Origin: Anaerolineales bacterium
Lineage (GTDB): Bacteria > Chloroflexota > Anaerolineae > Anaerolineales > Villigracilaceae
DNA length: 64,000 nucleotides
Reading direction: 5' to 3'
Assembly (NCBI GenBank): GCA_030680795.1
Contig: JAUXUL010000025.1
Coordinates: forward strand, 41,115 to 105,114
The first letter of the stretch is position 1. Each line of letters opens with the position of its first letter. The notes below the pieces were generated by a model. It saw only the letters and a list, made by a program, of their open reading frames with translations, did not search any database and was not told the DNA's origin. The position numbers and the translations under genes were made by a program. Below are positions 33,827 to 42,889 of this stretch, in pieces.

Positions 33827-34805
33827 AGGCGCGCTCCACCGTCCACCGTCCACCGTCCACCGTCGAATAGTCGCCCTTGCGGGCGGAGTCGGCGGCGCGA
33901 AACTTGCGTACGGACTCGCCCAAATCCTTGCACCTGAAGACCTGACCGTCATCGTCAACACGGGCGATGACTTTGAACATTTAGGTTTATACATTTGCCC
34001 CGACCTGGATACGGTTTGTTATACACTGGCAGGACTGGCCAACCCCGAAACAGGCTGGGGACGTGTAAACGAAACCTGGAATACGATCTCGAATATAGAA
34101 AAACTTGGCGGACCGAATTGGTTTCGGTTGGGTGACCAGGATATCGCCACACATCTTGAAAGAACAAGAAGATTGAAAGGAGGCCAATCCCTATCTCAAA
34201 TCACAAAAGACTTCTGCAAAGCCTGGGGCATCAAACATACAGTTTTGCCGATGACCGATTCGCCTGTGCGGACAATTGTAGATACAGACGAAGGCGAGTT
34301 GGCTTTTCAGGAATATTTTGTCCACAGGCGCTGTGAGCCGAGAGTCAAAGGCTTTCGGCTCGACGGAGTCCAGGTCGCTGAACCAGTGATCGGGGCGCGC
34401 GAGGCGATTGAGTCGGCGGAGGCAATTGTCATTTGCCCGTCGAATCCCTGGGTGAGCGTGGATCCGATTCTGCGCATCATCCCCCTCACTCCAGCCCCTC
34501 TCCCTAAGGGAGAGGGGCGAAGGGATAAGGGAAAAAAAGTTGTCGCGGTTTCGCCCATTATCGGCGGAAAGGCAGTAAAAGGGCCTGCCGCAAAAATGTA
34601 TTCTGAGTTGGGTATTGAACCTTCGGCGCTGGCTGTGGCTGAGCACTATCGAGGTTTGCTAAGCGGGTTTGTGCTGGATTCGATTGATGCGGAACTTTCA
34701 ATGAAGATAGCTGTAAAAACTCTTGCCACTGATACACTTATGAAAAATCTTTCAGATCGCGCCCGATTGGCGACGGATGTGCTACACTTTATCGGGAGTT
34801 TATAA
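33807..34805 (+). CDS. cofD: 2-phospho-L-lactate transferase CofD
   Basis: This enzyme joins the lactyl-phosphate moiety to Fo, forming F420-0 (or its dehydro form). Typical segments are [38 protein letters not shown], and [22 protein letters not shown]. Between the ATG at 33807 and the conserved RIVALAGG core lies a 7-nt-period tract translated as [11 protein letters not shown] second, palindromic repeat is translated as [15 protein letters not shown] near residue 210, just before the VAVSPIIGG strand. Both insertions keep the frame. The cofC gene follows two bases after the stop. Confidence 0.93.
   Translation: MMPTKTKGALHRPPSTVHRRIVALAGGVGGAKLAYGLAQILAPEDLTVIVNTGDDFEHLGLYICPDLDTVCYTLAGLANPETGWGRVNETWNTISNIEKLGGPNWFRLGDQDIATHLERTRRLKGGQSLSQITKDFCKAWGIKHTVLPMTDSPVRTIVDTDEGELAFQEYFVHRRCEPRVKGFRLDGVQVAEPVIGAREAIESAEAIVICPSNPWVSVDPILRIIPLTPAPLPKGEGRRDKGKKVVAVSPIIGGKAVKGPAAKMYSELGIEPSALAVAEHYRGLLSGFVLDSIDAELSMKIAVKTLATDTLMKNLSDRARLATDVLHFIGSL
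33834..33865. repeat. 7-nt-period tract at the cofD N-terminus
   Basis: ccaccgt ccaccgt ccaccgt ccaccgt is read in frame as residues following the start codon. Confidence 0.8.
34494..34516. repeat. CCCCTCTCCC...GGGAGAGGGG palindrome in cofD
   Basis: An inverted repeat around CTAA-type loop, same family as 17246 and 61594, translated in frame. Confidence 0.75.
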
Positions 34806-34807
34806 AC

Positions 34808-35422
34808 ATGACACTTTGGGCAATCGTCCCTGTAAAGCCATTGCGACGAGGAAAATCTCGTTTGGCTGGAATGCTGACGGAAGATGAAAGAACCGTATTA
34901 AACCAGGAACTTTTGGAGCGAACACTAAAAACACTTTCAAGCTTGAAAGAGTTGGATCAGGTTTTAGTAGTGAGCCGCGACCCACATGCGTTGACCATTG
35001 CACGTAACCACGGCGCAAAGACCGTGCAGGAAGATGGTCAACCGCACTTGAATACCGCGCTGACGCGTGCGACAGTTGTGGCACAGGTCCATGCAATACA
35101 AGGCGTTTTGATCCTGCCTGCGGATTTACCTTTGCTTACTCAAGAAGATGTGCTTACATTAATTGACCGCGCGGCGAAACCGCCTGTGGTTGTGATCGCG
35201 CCCGACAGGCATGGCAAAGGGACAAATGCGCTGCTCATGGTTCCTGCCGGGCAAATTGAATATGATTTCGGCAAGGGTTCCTTCCAACGTCATTGCGACC
35301 GCGTAACAAAATCTGGTGCAAGGCTGGAGATCGTTGAATTGCCTTCTCTTGGATTGGACCTGGATTTGCCAGAAGATCTGGAAATGGTACGTAAGTTGGA
35401 AAGGATAAAAGAGCAAGGATGA
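34808..35422 (+). CDS. cofC: 2-phospho-L-lactate guanylyltransferase CofC
   Basis: The 204-residue nucleotidyltransferase activates phospholactate (or phosphoenolpyruvate) with GTP. The N-terminal nucleotide-binding motif is IVPVKPLRRGKSRLAGML; LPADLPLL holds the metal-binding aspartate, and later APDRHGKGTNALL and DLDLPEDL are typical. It follows cofD with two bases between stop and start. Confidence 0.94.
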   Translation: MTLWAIVPVKPLRRGKSRLAGMLTEDERTVLNQELLERTLKTLSSLKELDQVLVVSRDPHALTIARNHGAKTVQEDGQPHLNTALTRATVVAQVHAIQGVLILPADLPLLTQEDVLTLIDRAAKPPVVVIAPDRHGKGTNALLMVPAGQIEYDFGKGSFQRHCDRVTKSGARLEIVELPSLGLDLDLPEDLEMVRKLERIKEQG

Positions 35423-35461
35423 AAGATAAAGGATGAAAAACTCAAGAAAGGGTTAAACTTT

Positions 35462-35520
35462 TTAAGGTTTCCTTGAATTTTCCTTTGTGTACTTTGTGAC
35501 CTTTGTGTTTGAAAAGGTAT
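35462..35520. repeat. CTTTGTG-type dispersed repeat
   Basis: tcctttgtg tactttgtg acctttgtg ttt shows a clear 9-nt rhythm in the gap after cofC. Related to the 22464 and 55845 tracts. Confidence 0.65.
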
Positions 35521-35554
35521 TGCAATAATCTCGTTTATCCAAAAGGAGAATCCC

Positions 35555-36553
35555 ATGACCGAACGTGTTGCCCTCTACCTGCAAGATTCGCATGACCTGC
35601 GTGATGGACTGGATTACGCCAAATACGCAGAGGAAAAAGGTTTTGAAGCCGTATGGCAAGCCGAGAGTCGTTTGGTGCGCGATGCGATCGTGCCGATGGC
35701 GGCTTATGCTGCGGTGACCGACAAAATTAAAGTCGGCTCAGGTGTGATCAACAACTGGACGCGCAATATCGGATTACTTGCCGCCACTTTCCTAACGTTA
35801 GATGACCTTGCTCCGAATCGCATCATCTGCGGGATAGGCGCCTGGTGGGATCCGCTGGCGAAGAATGTCGGTATTGACCGCAAGAAGCCCCTGCTGGCCA
35901 TGCGCGAAACTGTCCAAGTAATGCGCAGGTTGCTGAACATGGAACGTGTCACCTTTCACGGCGAATTCCACCACGTGGACGGCATCGAACTGGACGTAGT
36001 GCATGGCCGCCGGGAACCGCGCAACGTGCCGATCATGATCGGAGCGACCGGCGACTTGATGATGGAAATGACAGGCGAGATCGCAGACGGCTGTGTGCTG
36101 AATTACTGCGTCGCGCCCGAATACAATGACAAAGCGCTTGAGCTGCTTGAAAAAGGTGCAAAAAAAGCCGGGCGCAAAATCGAAGACATTGATCGTCCTC
36201 AGTTGATCGTGTGCTCGGTGGACGAAGATCATAACAAGGCAATTGAGTACACCAAAGAACTGCTCTGCCAATATCTCGCGCAACAACCACACATCGCCAA
36301 GGCTTCGAATGTTTCGCAGGAAGTCATTAGCAATATTCAATCCACCTTGGGTTGGCCTGCCACAAAGGAACAGATCAACAAAGCCAAACACTTCGTCCCT
36401 GACGAATTGGTTCACAAGATCACCGCTTCTGGCACACCCGCCGAAGCCCGCGCCAAGGTTACGGAATATGTCAAGCGCGGATGCACCTGCCCCATTCTGT
36501 ATCCCGTCGGTGGGAATTTCAAGTTGTTGATTGATACGTTCGCGCAAAAGTAA
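35555..36553 (+). CDS. LLM-class F420-dependent oxidoreductase (Mer-like)
   Basis: The 332-residue luciferase-like TIM barrel protein has [26 protein letters not shown] (in part) and [19 protein letters not shown], typical of 5,10-methylene-tetrahydromethanopterin reductase and related F420-dependent enzymes. AAGGAG lies before the ATG. It is next to the F420 synthesis genes. Whether it works on a one-carbon pterin or another substrate cannot be read from sequence. A terminator follows. Confidence 0.88.
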   Translation: MTERVALYLQDSHDLRDGLDYAKYAEEKGFEAVWQAESRLVRDAIVPMAAYAAVTDKIKVGSGVINNWTRNIGLLAATFLTLDDLAPNRIICGIGAWWDPLAKNVGIDRKKPLLAMRETVQVMRRLLNMERVTFHGEFHHVDGIELDVVHGRREPRNVPIMIGATGDLMMEMTGEIADGCVLNYCVAPEYNDKALELLEKGAKKAGRKIEDIDRPQLIVCSVDEDHNKAIEYTKELLCQYLAQQPHIAKASNVSQEVISNIQSTLGWPATKEQINKAKHFVPDELVHKITASGTPAEARAKVTEYVKRGCTCPILYPVGGNFKLLIDTFAQK

Positions 36554-36582
36554 GTTTACGATGTGATTGCCGCCAGTTTTCC

Positions 36583-36620
36583 AAAAACGCGAGTGAAAAA
36601 ACACCCGCGTTTTTCTTTTC
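36583..36620 (+). terminator. Rho-independent terminator after the LLM gene
   Basis: AAAAACGCGAGTG pairs with CACCCGCGTTTTT (one mismatch) around a short A-rich loop, followed by a T-rich run. Confidence 0.85.
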
Positions 36621-36739
36621 CCACAAAAATCATCATAAAAAGCGGCTTTTCTACCCAAACATAACATTACATTTATCAATTACCAGTTGATTGTCGTAAG
36701 GCTAGAATTTCATCATTACATTTTGTAAGGAGAAATATT

Positions 36740-38725
36740 ATGAGCGAACTTGCCCGACCTGTGGGTATTGGCTTTGCTGCGCGCGGCAAAGTATCTGATG
36801 TTGTACGCTGGGCAGATAATGCCCAACAACGCGGCATACACTCGGTGTGGATGCATGATAGTTTGTACGAACGCGACGCGGTCAGTTACGCGTCCGCGAT
36901 CGCAGCGCAGGTACCGAACATCCGCGTGGCGCTCGGCGCGTTGAGTTCATACACGCGCACGCCGGCTCTGATCGCCATGACCATTTCCGCGTTGGATGAA
37001 ATGGCTCCAGGGCGGATCATTTTAGGAATGGGGACAGCCCTGCCATTGCGTCTCGCGCAACTGGGAATTCCATACAAACCAGACGAAGGCGTTGAAAATG
37101 TTAGCAAGGCGATTGATTTTATCCGCGCAATGTGGGCGGGACAACGCATCCCATCTGCGACGCCAAACCTGCCGCCCATTCAAGCGATGTTCCCGCCTGT
37201 TCATCGCGTGCCGGTTTATATCGCTGCGTATCGAACCCCCTTCCTGCAACTCGCTGGTGAAAAAGCGGACGGCTACCTGGCTCGCCCGGCAGAATCAATC
37301 CCCAACATGCAGCGCCTGATCACAAAATTACGCAAATCGTCGGTTGAGACGGGACGCGATGAAAATGTTGTGGATGTGGCAGGTTATCTGCTTACACATG
37401 TTGACAAGTCACGCCACGAAGCGTTAAACCGCGCCAAACGCGAACCGTTCGTCATCTACATGATGAGCGTGCTATCGAATTTCTCGTTGGAACAAGCGGG
37501 ATTCGAACCCGCCTTACGCGACCAGATCATGGCAGCATGGCGCGCGGAAGATTATCACAAAGCCGCACAGATCATCCCGGATGACATGCTCGACACGTTC
37601 ATGTTGTGCGGCACGCCTGAAGAGGTGGCTGAAGGCGCGGCAAAATTCAACGAAGCGGGCATGAACACGCCCATCATCCAACCCGTTATCCAGGAAGACG
37701 ACCAGGAAGAACTCGCGCTGGAAGCCGCGGCGTTGTACGGCTCGGTGGCTGTCAGGGAGGCGGTCACTGCACGGGAAACGGCAACAGTTTTGAGGTCCGA
37801 AGGCGAGCGCTTGAACGTCTTCGAACGCGCATGGCGTCGGTTTGGCGCGTGGACCGAGATCGCGCGTCCGTTCTCATTCACCGCATCCGCAATCCCAGTG
37901 CTGAGCGCAGGCGCGCTGGCTTTCATCCAAAATAAATTCTCATTCCTTCCATTTATCATTTCGCTTGCGGCTTCGGTTTTACTGCATGTCGGCACAAATG
38001 TGACCAATGAAATTTACGATGTGCGTAACGGCATCGACTCGATCACATCCCCGCGCGCAAGCCGGGCTTTGCTTAAAGGACGGTTGACCGAAAGCGAGGC
38101 GTTTGGACTCGTACGCGGGTCTTTCATATTGGCAATTCTCTTCGGCATCGCGTTAATCGCCATGCGCGGCTGGCAGGTAGCGCTGCTTGGGTTTTTAGGA
38201 TTGACTCTCGGCTATGGATACACCGCCCCACCCTTCCAATATAAATATAAAGCGATCGGCTTGCCGGTAGTCTTCATATTGATGGGACCCTTGATGGTGA
38301 TCGGCGCATATTACACAACCACCGGCGGGTTCGATTGGTCGGCGCTGATCGTCAGCATTCCAATTGGCTTATTGGTCACAGCCATCCTGCACGGCAATGA
38401 ATGGCGCGACATCACCGACGACGCGCGTTACGGCATTGGCACGCTCTCCGCACTAATGGGACGCAAGTGGGCGCACATTGTTTATGTTTCGCTGGTCACC
38501 AGCGCGTATCTTGTGGTTGTCATCGGAATTCTCGCGCACGCCCTGCCCGCAACAAGTTCACTGGCGTTTCTCTCCCTGCCTTTCTTTGTCTATTTGGTTG
38601 GAAACTCCCAACTTGGCATCCAAGGGCAGCAGCGCGCCATCGCAAAAATCGATCTTGAAACTGCAAAACTCCACGCCACCTTCGGCATTTTATATATCGT
38701 GGGCTTGATGATGGGAAAGGTGTAA
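36740..38725 (+). CDS. Fusion of an LLM-class F420-type oxidoreductase and a MenA/UbiA-type prenyltransferase
   Basis: A single 661-residue open frame holds two complete domains. Residues 1-345 are an LLM TIM barrel (VRWADNAQQRGIHSVWMHD, LDEMAPGRIILGMGTALP). After a 25-residue linker, residues 370-661 form a polytopic UbiA-superfamily domain with the first Asp-rich motif NVTNEIYDVRNGID and the second HGNEWRDITDDARYG, as in 1,4-dihydroxy-2-naphthoate prenyltransferase. A CPBP protease gene and a ubiE/menG gene follow with no spacing, supporting menaquinone synthesis. AAGGAG precedes the ATG. The reading frame is continuous and no internal start with a good ribosome binding site is evident. Confidence 0.9.
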   Translation: MSELARPVGIGFAARGKVSDVVRWADNAQQRGIHSVWMHDSLYERDAVSYASAIAAQVPNIRVALGALSSYTRTPALIAMTISALDEMAPGRIILGMGTALPLRLAQLGIPYKPDEGVENVSKAIDFIRAMWAGQRIPSATPNLPPIQAMFPPVHRVPVYIAAYRTPFLQLAGEKADGYLARPAESIPNMQRLITKLRKSSVETGRDENVVDVAGYLLTHVDKSRHEALNRAKREPFVIYMMSVLSNFSLEQAGFEPALRDQIMAAWRAEDYHKAAQIIPDDMLDTFMLCGTPEEVAEGAAKFNEAGMNTPIIQPVIQEDDQEELALEAAALYGSVAVREAVTARETATVLRSEGERLNVFERAWRRFGAWTEIARPFSFTASAIPVLSAGALAFIQNKFSFLPFIISLAASVLLHVGTNVTNEIYDVRNGIDSITSPRASRALLKGRLTESEAFGLVRGSFILAILFGIALIAMRGWQVALLGFLGLTLGYGYTAPPFQYKYKAIGLPVVFILMGPLMVIGAYYTTTGGFDWSALIVSIPIGLLVTAILHGNEWRDITDDARYGIGTLSALMGRKWAHIVYVSLVTSAYLVVVIGILAHALPATSSLAFLSLPFFVYLVGNSQLGIQGQQRAIAKIDLETAKLHATFGILYIVGLMMGKV

Positions 38726-39357
38726 TGAAAAAATCCCTACCCATGCTTGGGTTTGCAACAGCCCTGGCCGCGATCCTCTTCGCACTGACATTTTGCGGCC
38801 CAAAGAAAAAATTTTGGGATCGCATGACAGGAACAGGACTCTCCCTCGGCGGATTGTCGCTGGCGACCCAGCCGGAATTACGCCGCACCAAAATCGGACT
38901 CAAAGAGATCATCCTTGGGCTTGGGTCGGCCGCGGCGTTATATGGCATTTTCCACGCTGGAGACCGCATCTCGCGCCAGATCGTGCCAAACGGCGGAAGA
39001 CAAATCGAAGACATTTACGCGCTCAAACGCATTCGCCCAAAAAAGGAATTGATGATGAGGCTTGGCTTCATCATCGGCCCCGCAGAGGAATTTTTCTGGC
39101 GCGGCTTTTTGCAGGACGGTTTGATGAAAAAATTTGGACGCGTGTGGGGGTCGCTCATGGCAATCGCAGCGTATGGCGGGGTTCACATCGCCAGCGGCAA
39201 CTTCATGTTGGTCGGCGCGGCAACAGTGGCGGGCGCATTCTGGGGCGGCTTGTATGCGCTGGGCTTTCCTCTCGGCGCGCTGATTGTCAGTCACATCGCC
39301 TGGGATAACATTATCTTCCTCATCGCGCCAACCACAAAACTGGAAGAAGAAAAATAA
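38725..39357 (+). CDS. CPBP (CAAX/Abi) family intramembrane metalloprotease
   Basis: The 210-residue membrane protein has the CPBP motifs AEEFFWRGFLQ (EExxxR), GGVHIASGN and HIAWDNI near the C terminus. Its ATG overlaps the stop codon of the LLM-MenA fusion gene (TAATG), and ubiE begins immediately after its stop. A role beside quinone synthesis is not obvious; CPBP proteins process prenylated peptides in eukaryotes and have varied roles in bacteria. Confidence 0.9.
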   Translation: MKKSLPMLGFATALAAILFALTFCGPKKKFWDRMTGTGLSLGGLSLATQPELRRTKIGLKEIILGLGSAAALYGIFHAGDRISRQIVPNGGRQIEDIYALKRIRPKKELMMRLGFIIGPAEEFFWRGFLQDGLMKKFGRVWGSLMAIAAYGGVHIASGNFMLVGAATVAGAFWGGLYALGFPLGALIVSHIAWDNIIFLIAPTTKLEEEK

Positions 39358-40050
39358 ATGTCGCTACTCACAGGCAATGAACGCGCGGCATACGTCCAAA
39401 ATATGTTCACGCGTATCGCGCATCGCTACGATTTGATGAATCGCCTGATGACCGGCGGACAGGATATCCGCTGGAGGAAACAAGTCATCAAACTCGCGCG
39501 GATGGATGTCAACGCCTCATTACTTGACCTGGGAACCGGTACCGGTGATTTGGCACGCGAGGCCGTTTTGCAGTTTCCCCAGGCCAAGGTGACCGCCGCA
39601 GACTTTACCCTCGAAATGATGCGCGTGGGACAAAAGACCAGCCCGCTCAACTTCTCCAGCGCAGATGCGCTCCGCCTGCCCTTCAAGGACTCAACCTTTG
39701 ACGCAGTCATTTCTGCCTTTCTCATGCGCAACGTGATTGATTTACAAAAGGGGATCGAGGAACAATTCCGCGTGCTAAAGGAAGGCGGACGAATTGTCAT
39801 TCTCGACACCACGCACCCGAAAAAAAATATCCTCTCCCCGTTTATCTGGATCCACATGCACTTCATCATCCCGGCACTCGGCGGTTTGTTGACAGGCGTC
39901 AGCGAAGCCTATCGTTACCTGCCTGAAACCACAGAAGAGTTCGTCAACGCGGAGGAAATGGTCGCGTGCATGGCTTTGGCGGGATTTAAACAGATTGGAT
40001 TTAAGCGATTGATGTTTGGAACGATTGCTATTAACTGGGGAGAAAAGTAA
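39358..40050 (+). CDS. ubiE: Demethylmenaquinone methyltransferase UbiE/MenG
   Basis: The 230-residue SAM-dependent methyltransferase has FTRIAHRYDLMNRLMTGGQD at the start, motif I LLDLGTGTGDLA and the MRNVIDLQKGIEE segment diagnostic for UbiE/MenG. It makes menaquinone (or ubiquinone) from its demethyl precursor; menaquinone is the likely product here because of the linked MenA-type domain. It is the third gene of a tightly packed operon. Confidence 0.93.
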   Translation: MSLLTGNERAAYVQNMFTRIAHRYDLMNRLMTGGQDIRWRKQVIKLARMDVNASLLDLGTGTGDLAREAVLQFPQAKVTAADFTLEMMRVGQKTSPLNFSSADALRLPFKDSTFDAVISAFLMRNVIDLQKGIEEQFRVLKEGGRIVILDTTHPKKNILSPFIWIHMHFIIPALGGLLTGVSEAYRYLPETTEEFVNAEEMVACMALAGFKQIGFKRLMFGTIAINWGEK

Positions 40051-40177
40051 AAGTTCAGTCCTCCGAGTTTTTGCCCACAGGGCGCTTTGCGAAAAACCCA
40101 GAGGCCTGCTTTATGAAATGCTCTGGCTCGTTTCCACGTGTTGAAATTTTTCCTTCGCACCAAGGTAGGACTTTTGT

Positions 40178-41062
40178 CTATTCAGAAACCAACATCCATT
40201 TGGCGTAGCGTCCATGCCATGTGCCAATAAACTTTCCGATGTGCATGGTGACTGTCCACAGCAAAAAGCCGACCAGCACAAAAACTGGCATCGACCAGAC
40301 AGGCAGGAAGTATCGTACCGAGCCAAAGCTGACAATAGGAAAACGGAAAATCAATTGCAAAAGCAGCGCGGACATCAATCCAATTGATAGAGAAAACAGG
40401 GTGACTGTCATGGTAAAGTAAATAATGCCAAGCGGCATTTGCAGGAACAGGTAGACCAGCGCAAGCCATACATGCTTATCCATCAGGTTGGTTTTCAAGC
40501 TTTCAAACCAGGTTGTGCCTTTTTGAATGAACAATGGACGGCGCGGCATCCGCACTCCCAATAAACTCTCGACGAGCCTTCCTTCGAGTAAGGCCAGGCC
40601 GCGCAACGAGAAGATAAAGAATATCGCAAACACCAAGCCAAAGATAAATATCGCCAGTGACAGGGAAAGCGAAAGTCCCGTCACGACCCAGGTGAAGTAA
40701 ACAATTCCAGTCACAAGGGAAATCAACATGTATAGTAATGAACCCCAGGCTTTTGGGTCTTCGTAAATGCCGAAAAAGCGACTCAATACCGAGCGCGGTT
40801 TGCCAGACTGTTTTATGGATGGCGACGTGCGCCGCTCCACTTCCTTGTACGCGGATGCGGTTTCTTCAGGGGTTCCATATTCATCCACGATGGTTTTCAA
40901 CGCATCAGCTTCATTCAACTCAGCGTTTAATTGGCGGGCTATATCCAATGCAGTGGATAAATGCTCACGCGCATCGGCCAGCGCATCCTGAAGAAGAGCA
41001 GAGTCGCTTCCCTTCATTTCGGCTTTCAAAGCATCAAGATATTCTTCAATTGTATTAAACAT
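40178..41062 (-). CDS. HAAS-domain membrane protein
   Basis: The 294-residue protein starts with a HAAS/DUF1700-like helical domain (EYLDALKAEMKGSDSALLQDAL and DEYGTPEETASAY, residues 5-75) followed by six or so membrane segments. HAAS proteins are regularly encoded next to PadR regulators, as here (gap of four bases), and are thought to sense or transduce membrane signals. It converges with the ubiE operon. The exact ligand is unknown. Confidence 0.82.
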   Translation of the reverse strand: MFNTIEEYLDALKAEMKGSDSALLQDALADAREHLSTALDIARQLNAELNEADALKTIVDEYGTPEETASAYKEVERRTSPSIKQSGKPRSVLSRFFGIYEDPKAWGSLLYMLISLVTGIVYFTWVVTGLSLSLSLAIFIFGLVFAIFFIFSLRGLALLEGRLVESLLGVRMPRRPLFIQKGTTWFESLKTNLMDKHVWLALVYLFLQMPLGIIYFTMTVTLFSLSIGLMSALLLQLIFRFPIVSFGSVRYFLPVWSMPVFVLVGFLLWTVTMHIGKFIGTWHGRYAKWMLVSE

Positions 41063-41066
41063 GGCA

Positions 41067-41423
41067 TCATCCTTTCAAAATCGCATCTACAAATTTTTTC
41101 GTCTGCTTCCAGATTTCCAGCCATTCTTTCAAGGCGCTTCGACCATCTTCGGTAATTTTATAATAGCGGCGCGGCGGACCAGAAACTGAAGGTTCAACTG
41201 AACTTTCCAGCAAGCCATTCTCCTCCAGCGAACGAAGCACAGGATACAAAGTCCCTTGCTTCATTAAGGGCAGGTCCGGCCCATTATCTTCGAGCATCTT
41301 TGCAATCTGATACCCATACATGGGCTCGCGACTGCGACTCAAAACGCTGAGCAATACCAGCGAAGACGTACCCGCGTTCAGTTCCTTTTGGAATTTTTTC
41401 GATTGTGTGGTGAGATCACTCAT
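41067..41423 (-). CDS. PadR family transcriptional regulator
   Basis: The 118-residue protein is a PadR winged helix: EPMYGYQIAKMLEDNG and the wing motif KQGTLYPVLRSLEENGLLESS, RRYYKITEDGR. It is the first gene of a two-gene unit with the HAAS membrane protein and probably represses it. GAAGGAG-like sequence lies before its ATG. Confidence 0.93.
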   Translation of the reverse strand: MSDLTTQSKKFQKELNAGTSSLVLLSVLSRSREPMYGYQIAKMLEDNGPDLPLMKQGTLYPVLRSLEENGLLESSVEPSVSGPPRRYYKITEDGRSALKEWLEIWKQTKKFVDAILKG

Positions 41424-41538
41424 GTTTGCTCCTTCCTTTTGGAAGTAATATCAATTCAATACTAGTAACAACTTGATAATAATATAAATCTATTAATATG
41501 TCAAGAGTTAAACAATAGCAATTCGCAATATGAACAAT

Positions 41539-41629
41539 GTCATTGCGAGACGGTGCTCTCCCGAAGAGGTGGAAGCAATCCCCTATTTTTGCGAGGCGAT
41601 TGCATCGGGAAGAACGCCCTCGCAACGAC
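41539..41629. repeat. Dispersed palindrome-ended repeat, intergenic copy
   Basis: This 91-bp copy begins GTCATTGC and ends GCAACGAC, with ggaagcaatc and gcgattgcatcggg inside. It lies in the 440-bp gap between padR and the dehydrogenase gene; the rest of that gap holds only short repeats and no gene that I can see. Confidence 0.85.
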
Positions 41630-41801
41630 ACACCCACTGGCGTACGGCGCAAGTGTATTTATACTTGCTGGTTAAATAAATAGCCCCGCCTCGCGACGGG
41701 ATTGATCACTAGTTACTATACTACCTGAACAGAGCCACACGTTCTTTGTGCGGCATAGTCGAAAGACGAGGATTCAAGATAGGTAGCGTTCGGGTTAAAT
41801 T

Positions 41802-41848
41802 GTCCTTCGACTGCGTCCCTTGAAGCCTGTCCTGAGCCTGTCGAAGGG
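41802..41848. repeat. Copies of the CCTTCGACAAGCTCAGGACAGG repeat
   Basis: A partial unit (tccttcgactgcg) is followed by a full inverted one, CCTGTCCTGAGCCTGTCGAAGG, at 41826-41847. The same 23-nt family occurs inside several genes in this window. Confidence 0.75.
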
Positions 41849-41865
41849 AGCGCTCGTCACTCCGC

Positions 41866-42867
41866 TCACATTGTCCCGATGGAATTTCGGGAGGACAAAG
41901 CGTTATACACTTCGGGATTTACACAATTCGGCAATCGCTCGCCTTTGAGTCCCGCGACCAGGTTTTGCGCGGCGAGAAGCGACATCATATCACGCGTCTT
42001 TTTGCTGGCGCTTCCGAGGTGAGGCACGATGATGCAGTTTTCCAACTCAAGCAATGAACTATCCATAGGAAGCGGCTCAGGATCGGTGACATCCAGCGCG
42101 GCGGCGAAGATTTGATTGGATTTCAGCGCGTGATGTAAAGCGTTTTGATCGAGCACACCGCCGCGCGCGGTGTTGACCAAAACTGCGTTCGGTTTCATCT
42201 TTGATAAAAATTCTGCATTCACTAAATGTTTTGTTTCAGATTTAAGCGGGACATGAATGGATACAAAATCGGATTCGTGCAACAGTGTATCAAGGTCAAC
42301 TGGGTGCGCGCCATAAGCAGGTTTTGCATAGGGGCTGTGATAAAGCACGCGCATATCAAACCCCTGTGCGCGTTTGGCTACAGCTTGACCAATTCTGCCA
42401 AAACCGATAATGCCCAAAGTTGAGCCTGCGAAGTCTGCACCGAGCAGAAGACTCGGATGCCATGTCACCCACTTGCCTGCTTTCAGGAATCTATCCGCTT
42501 CCACAATGCGGCGCGCGGCGGATAACATCAATGCAAAAGTTTGGTCGGCGGTCGCGTCTGTTAGAACGCCGGGTGTGTTTCCTACGGGAATTCCGCGCAA
42601 AGTTGCGGCGGCTACGTCAACATTGTCCACACCGACGGCCATGTTGCTGATGACCTTAAGTTGCGGACCGATCGCGTCCATCACTTCGCAGTCAATGTTA
42701 TCGGTGAGCAGGCAGAGCAAGCCATCCACGCCGCGTGCAAGTTCGACAAGTTCAGTTCGTGAGGGAGGGAGGTCTTGAACCCAAATGTCGGGGAGGAAAT
42801 GTTCCTTGACGAGATTCAAGCCAGGGTCAGGGATGAAGCGGGTGATGAAAATTTTTGGTCTAGTCAT
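41866..42867 (-). CDS. D-isomer-specific 2-hydroxyacid dehydrogenase (glyoxylate/hydroxypyruvate reductase type)
   Basis: The 333-residue NAD(P)H enzyme has the nucleotide motif LGIIGFGRIGQAVAKRA, VNTARGGVLDQNAL with the catalytic arginine, and VPHLGSASKKTRD with the histidine. The ATG at 42867 starts MTRPKIFITR, the usual N terminus; the longer ORF start would run into the divergent thioesterase promoter. It is divergent from that gene with only 22 bases between the start codons. Confidence 0.9.
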   Translation of the reverse strand: MTRPKIFITRFIPDPGLNLVKEHFLPDIWVQDLPPSRTELVELARGVDGLLCLLTDNIDCEVMDAIGPQLKVISNMAVGVDNVDVAAATLRGIPVGNTPGVLTDATADQTFALMLSAARRIVEADRFLKAGKWVTWHPSLLLGADFAGSTLGIIGFGRIGQAVAKRAQGFDMRVLYHSPYAKPAYGAHPVDLDTLLHESDFVSIHVPLKSETKHLVNAEFLSKMKPNAVLVNTARGGVLDQNALHHALKSNQIFAAALDVTDPEPLPMDSSLLELENCIIVPHLGSASKKTRDMMSLLAAQNLVAGLKGERLPNCVNPEVYNALSSRNSIGTM

Positions 42868-42889
42868 GTCCCAGAGTATAATCGCACAC

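Noticed and set aside
35798-36679. 293-residue minus-strand ORF
   Set aside because: It overlaps the LLM gene antisense, and its composition follows that gene's codon structure.
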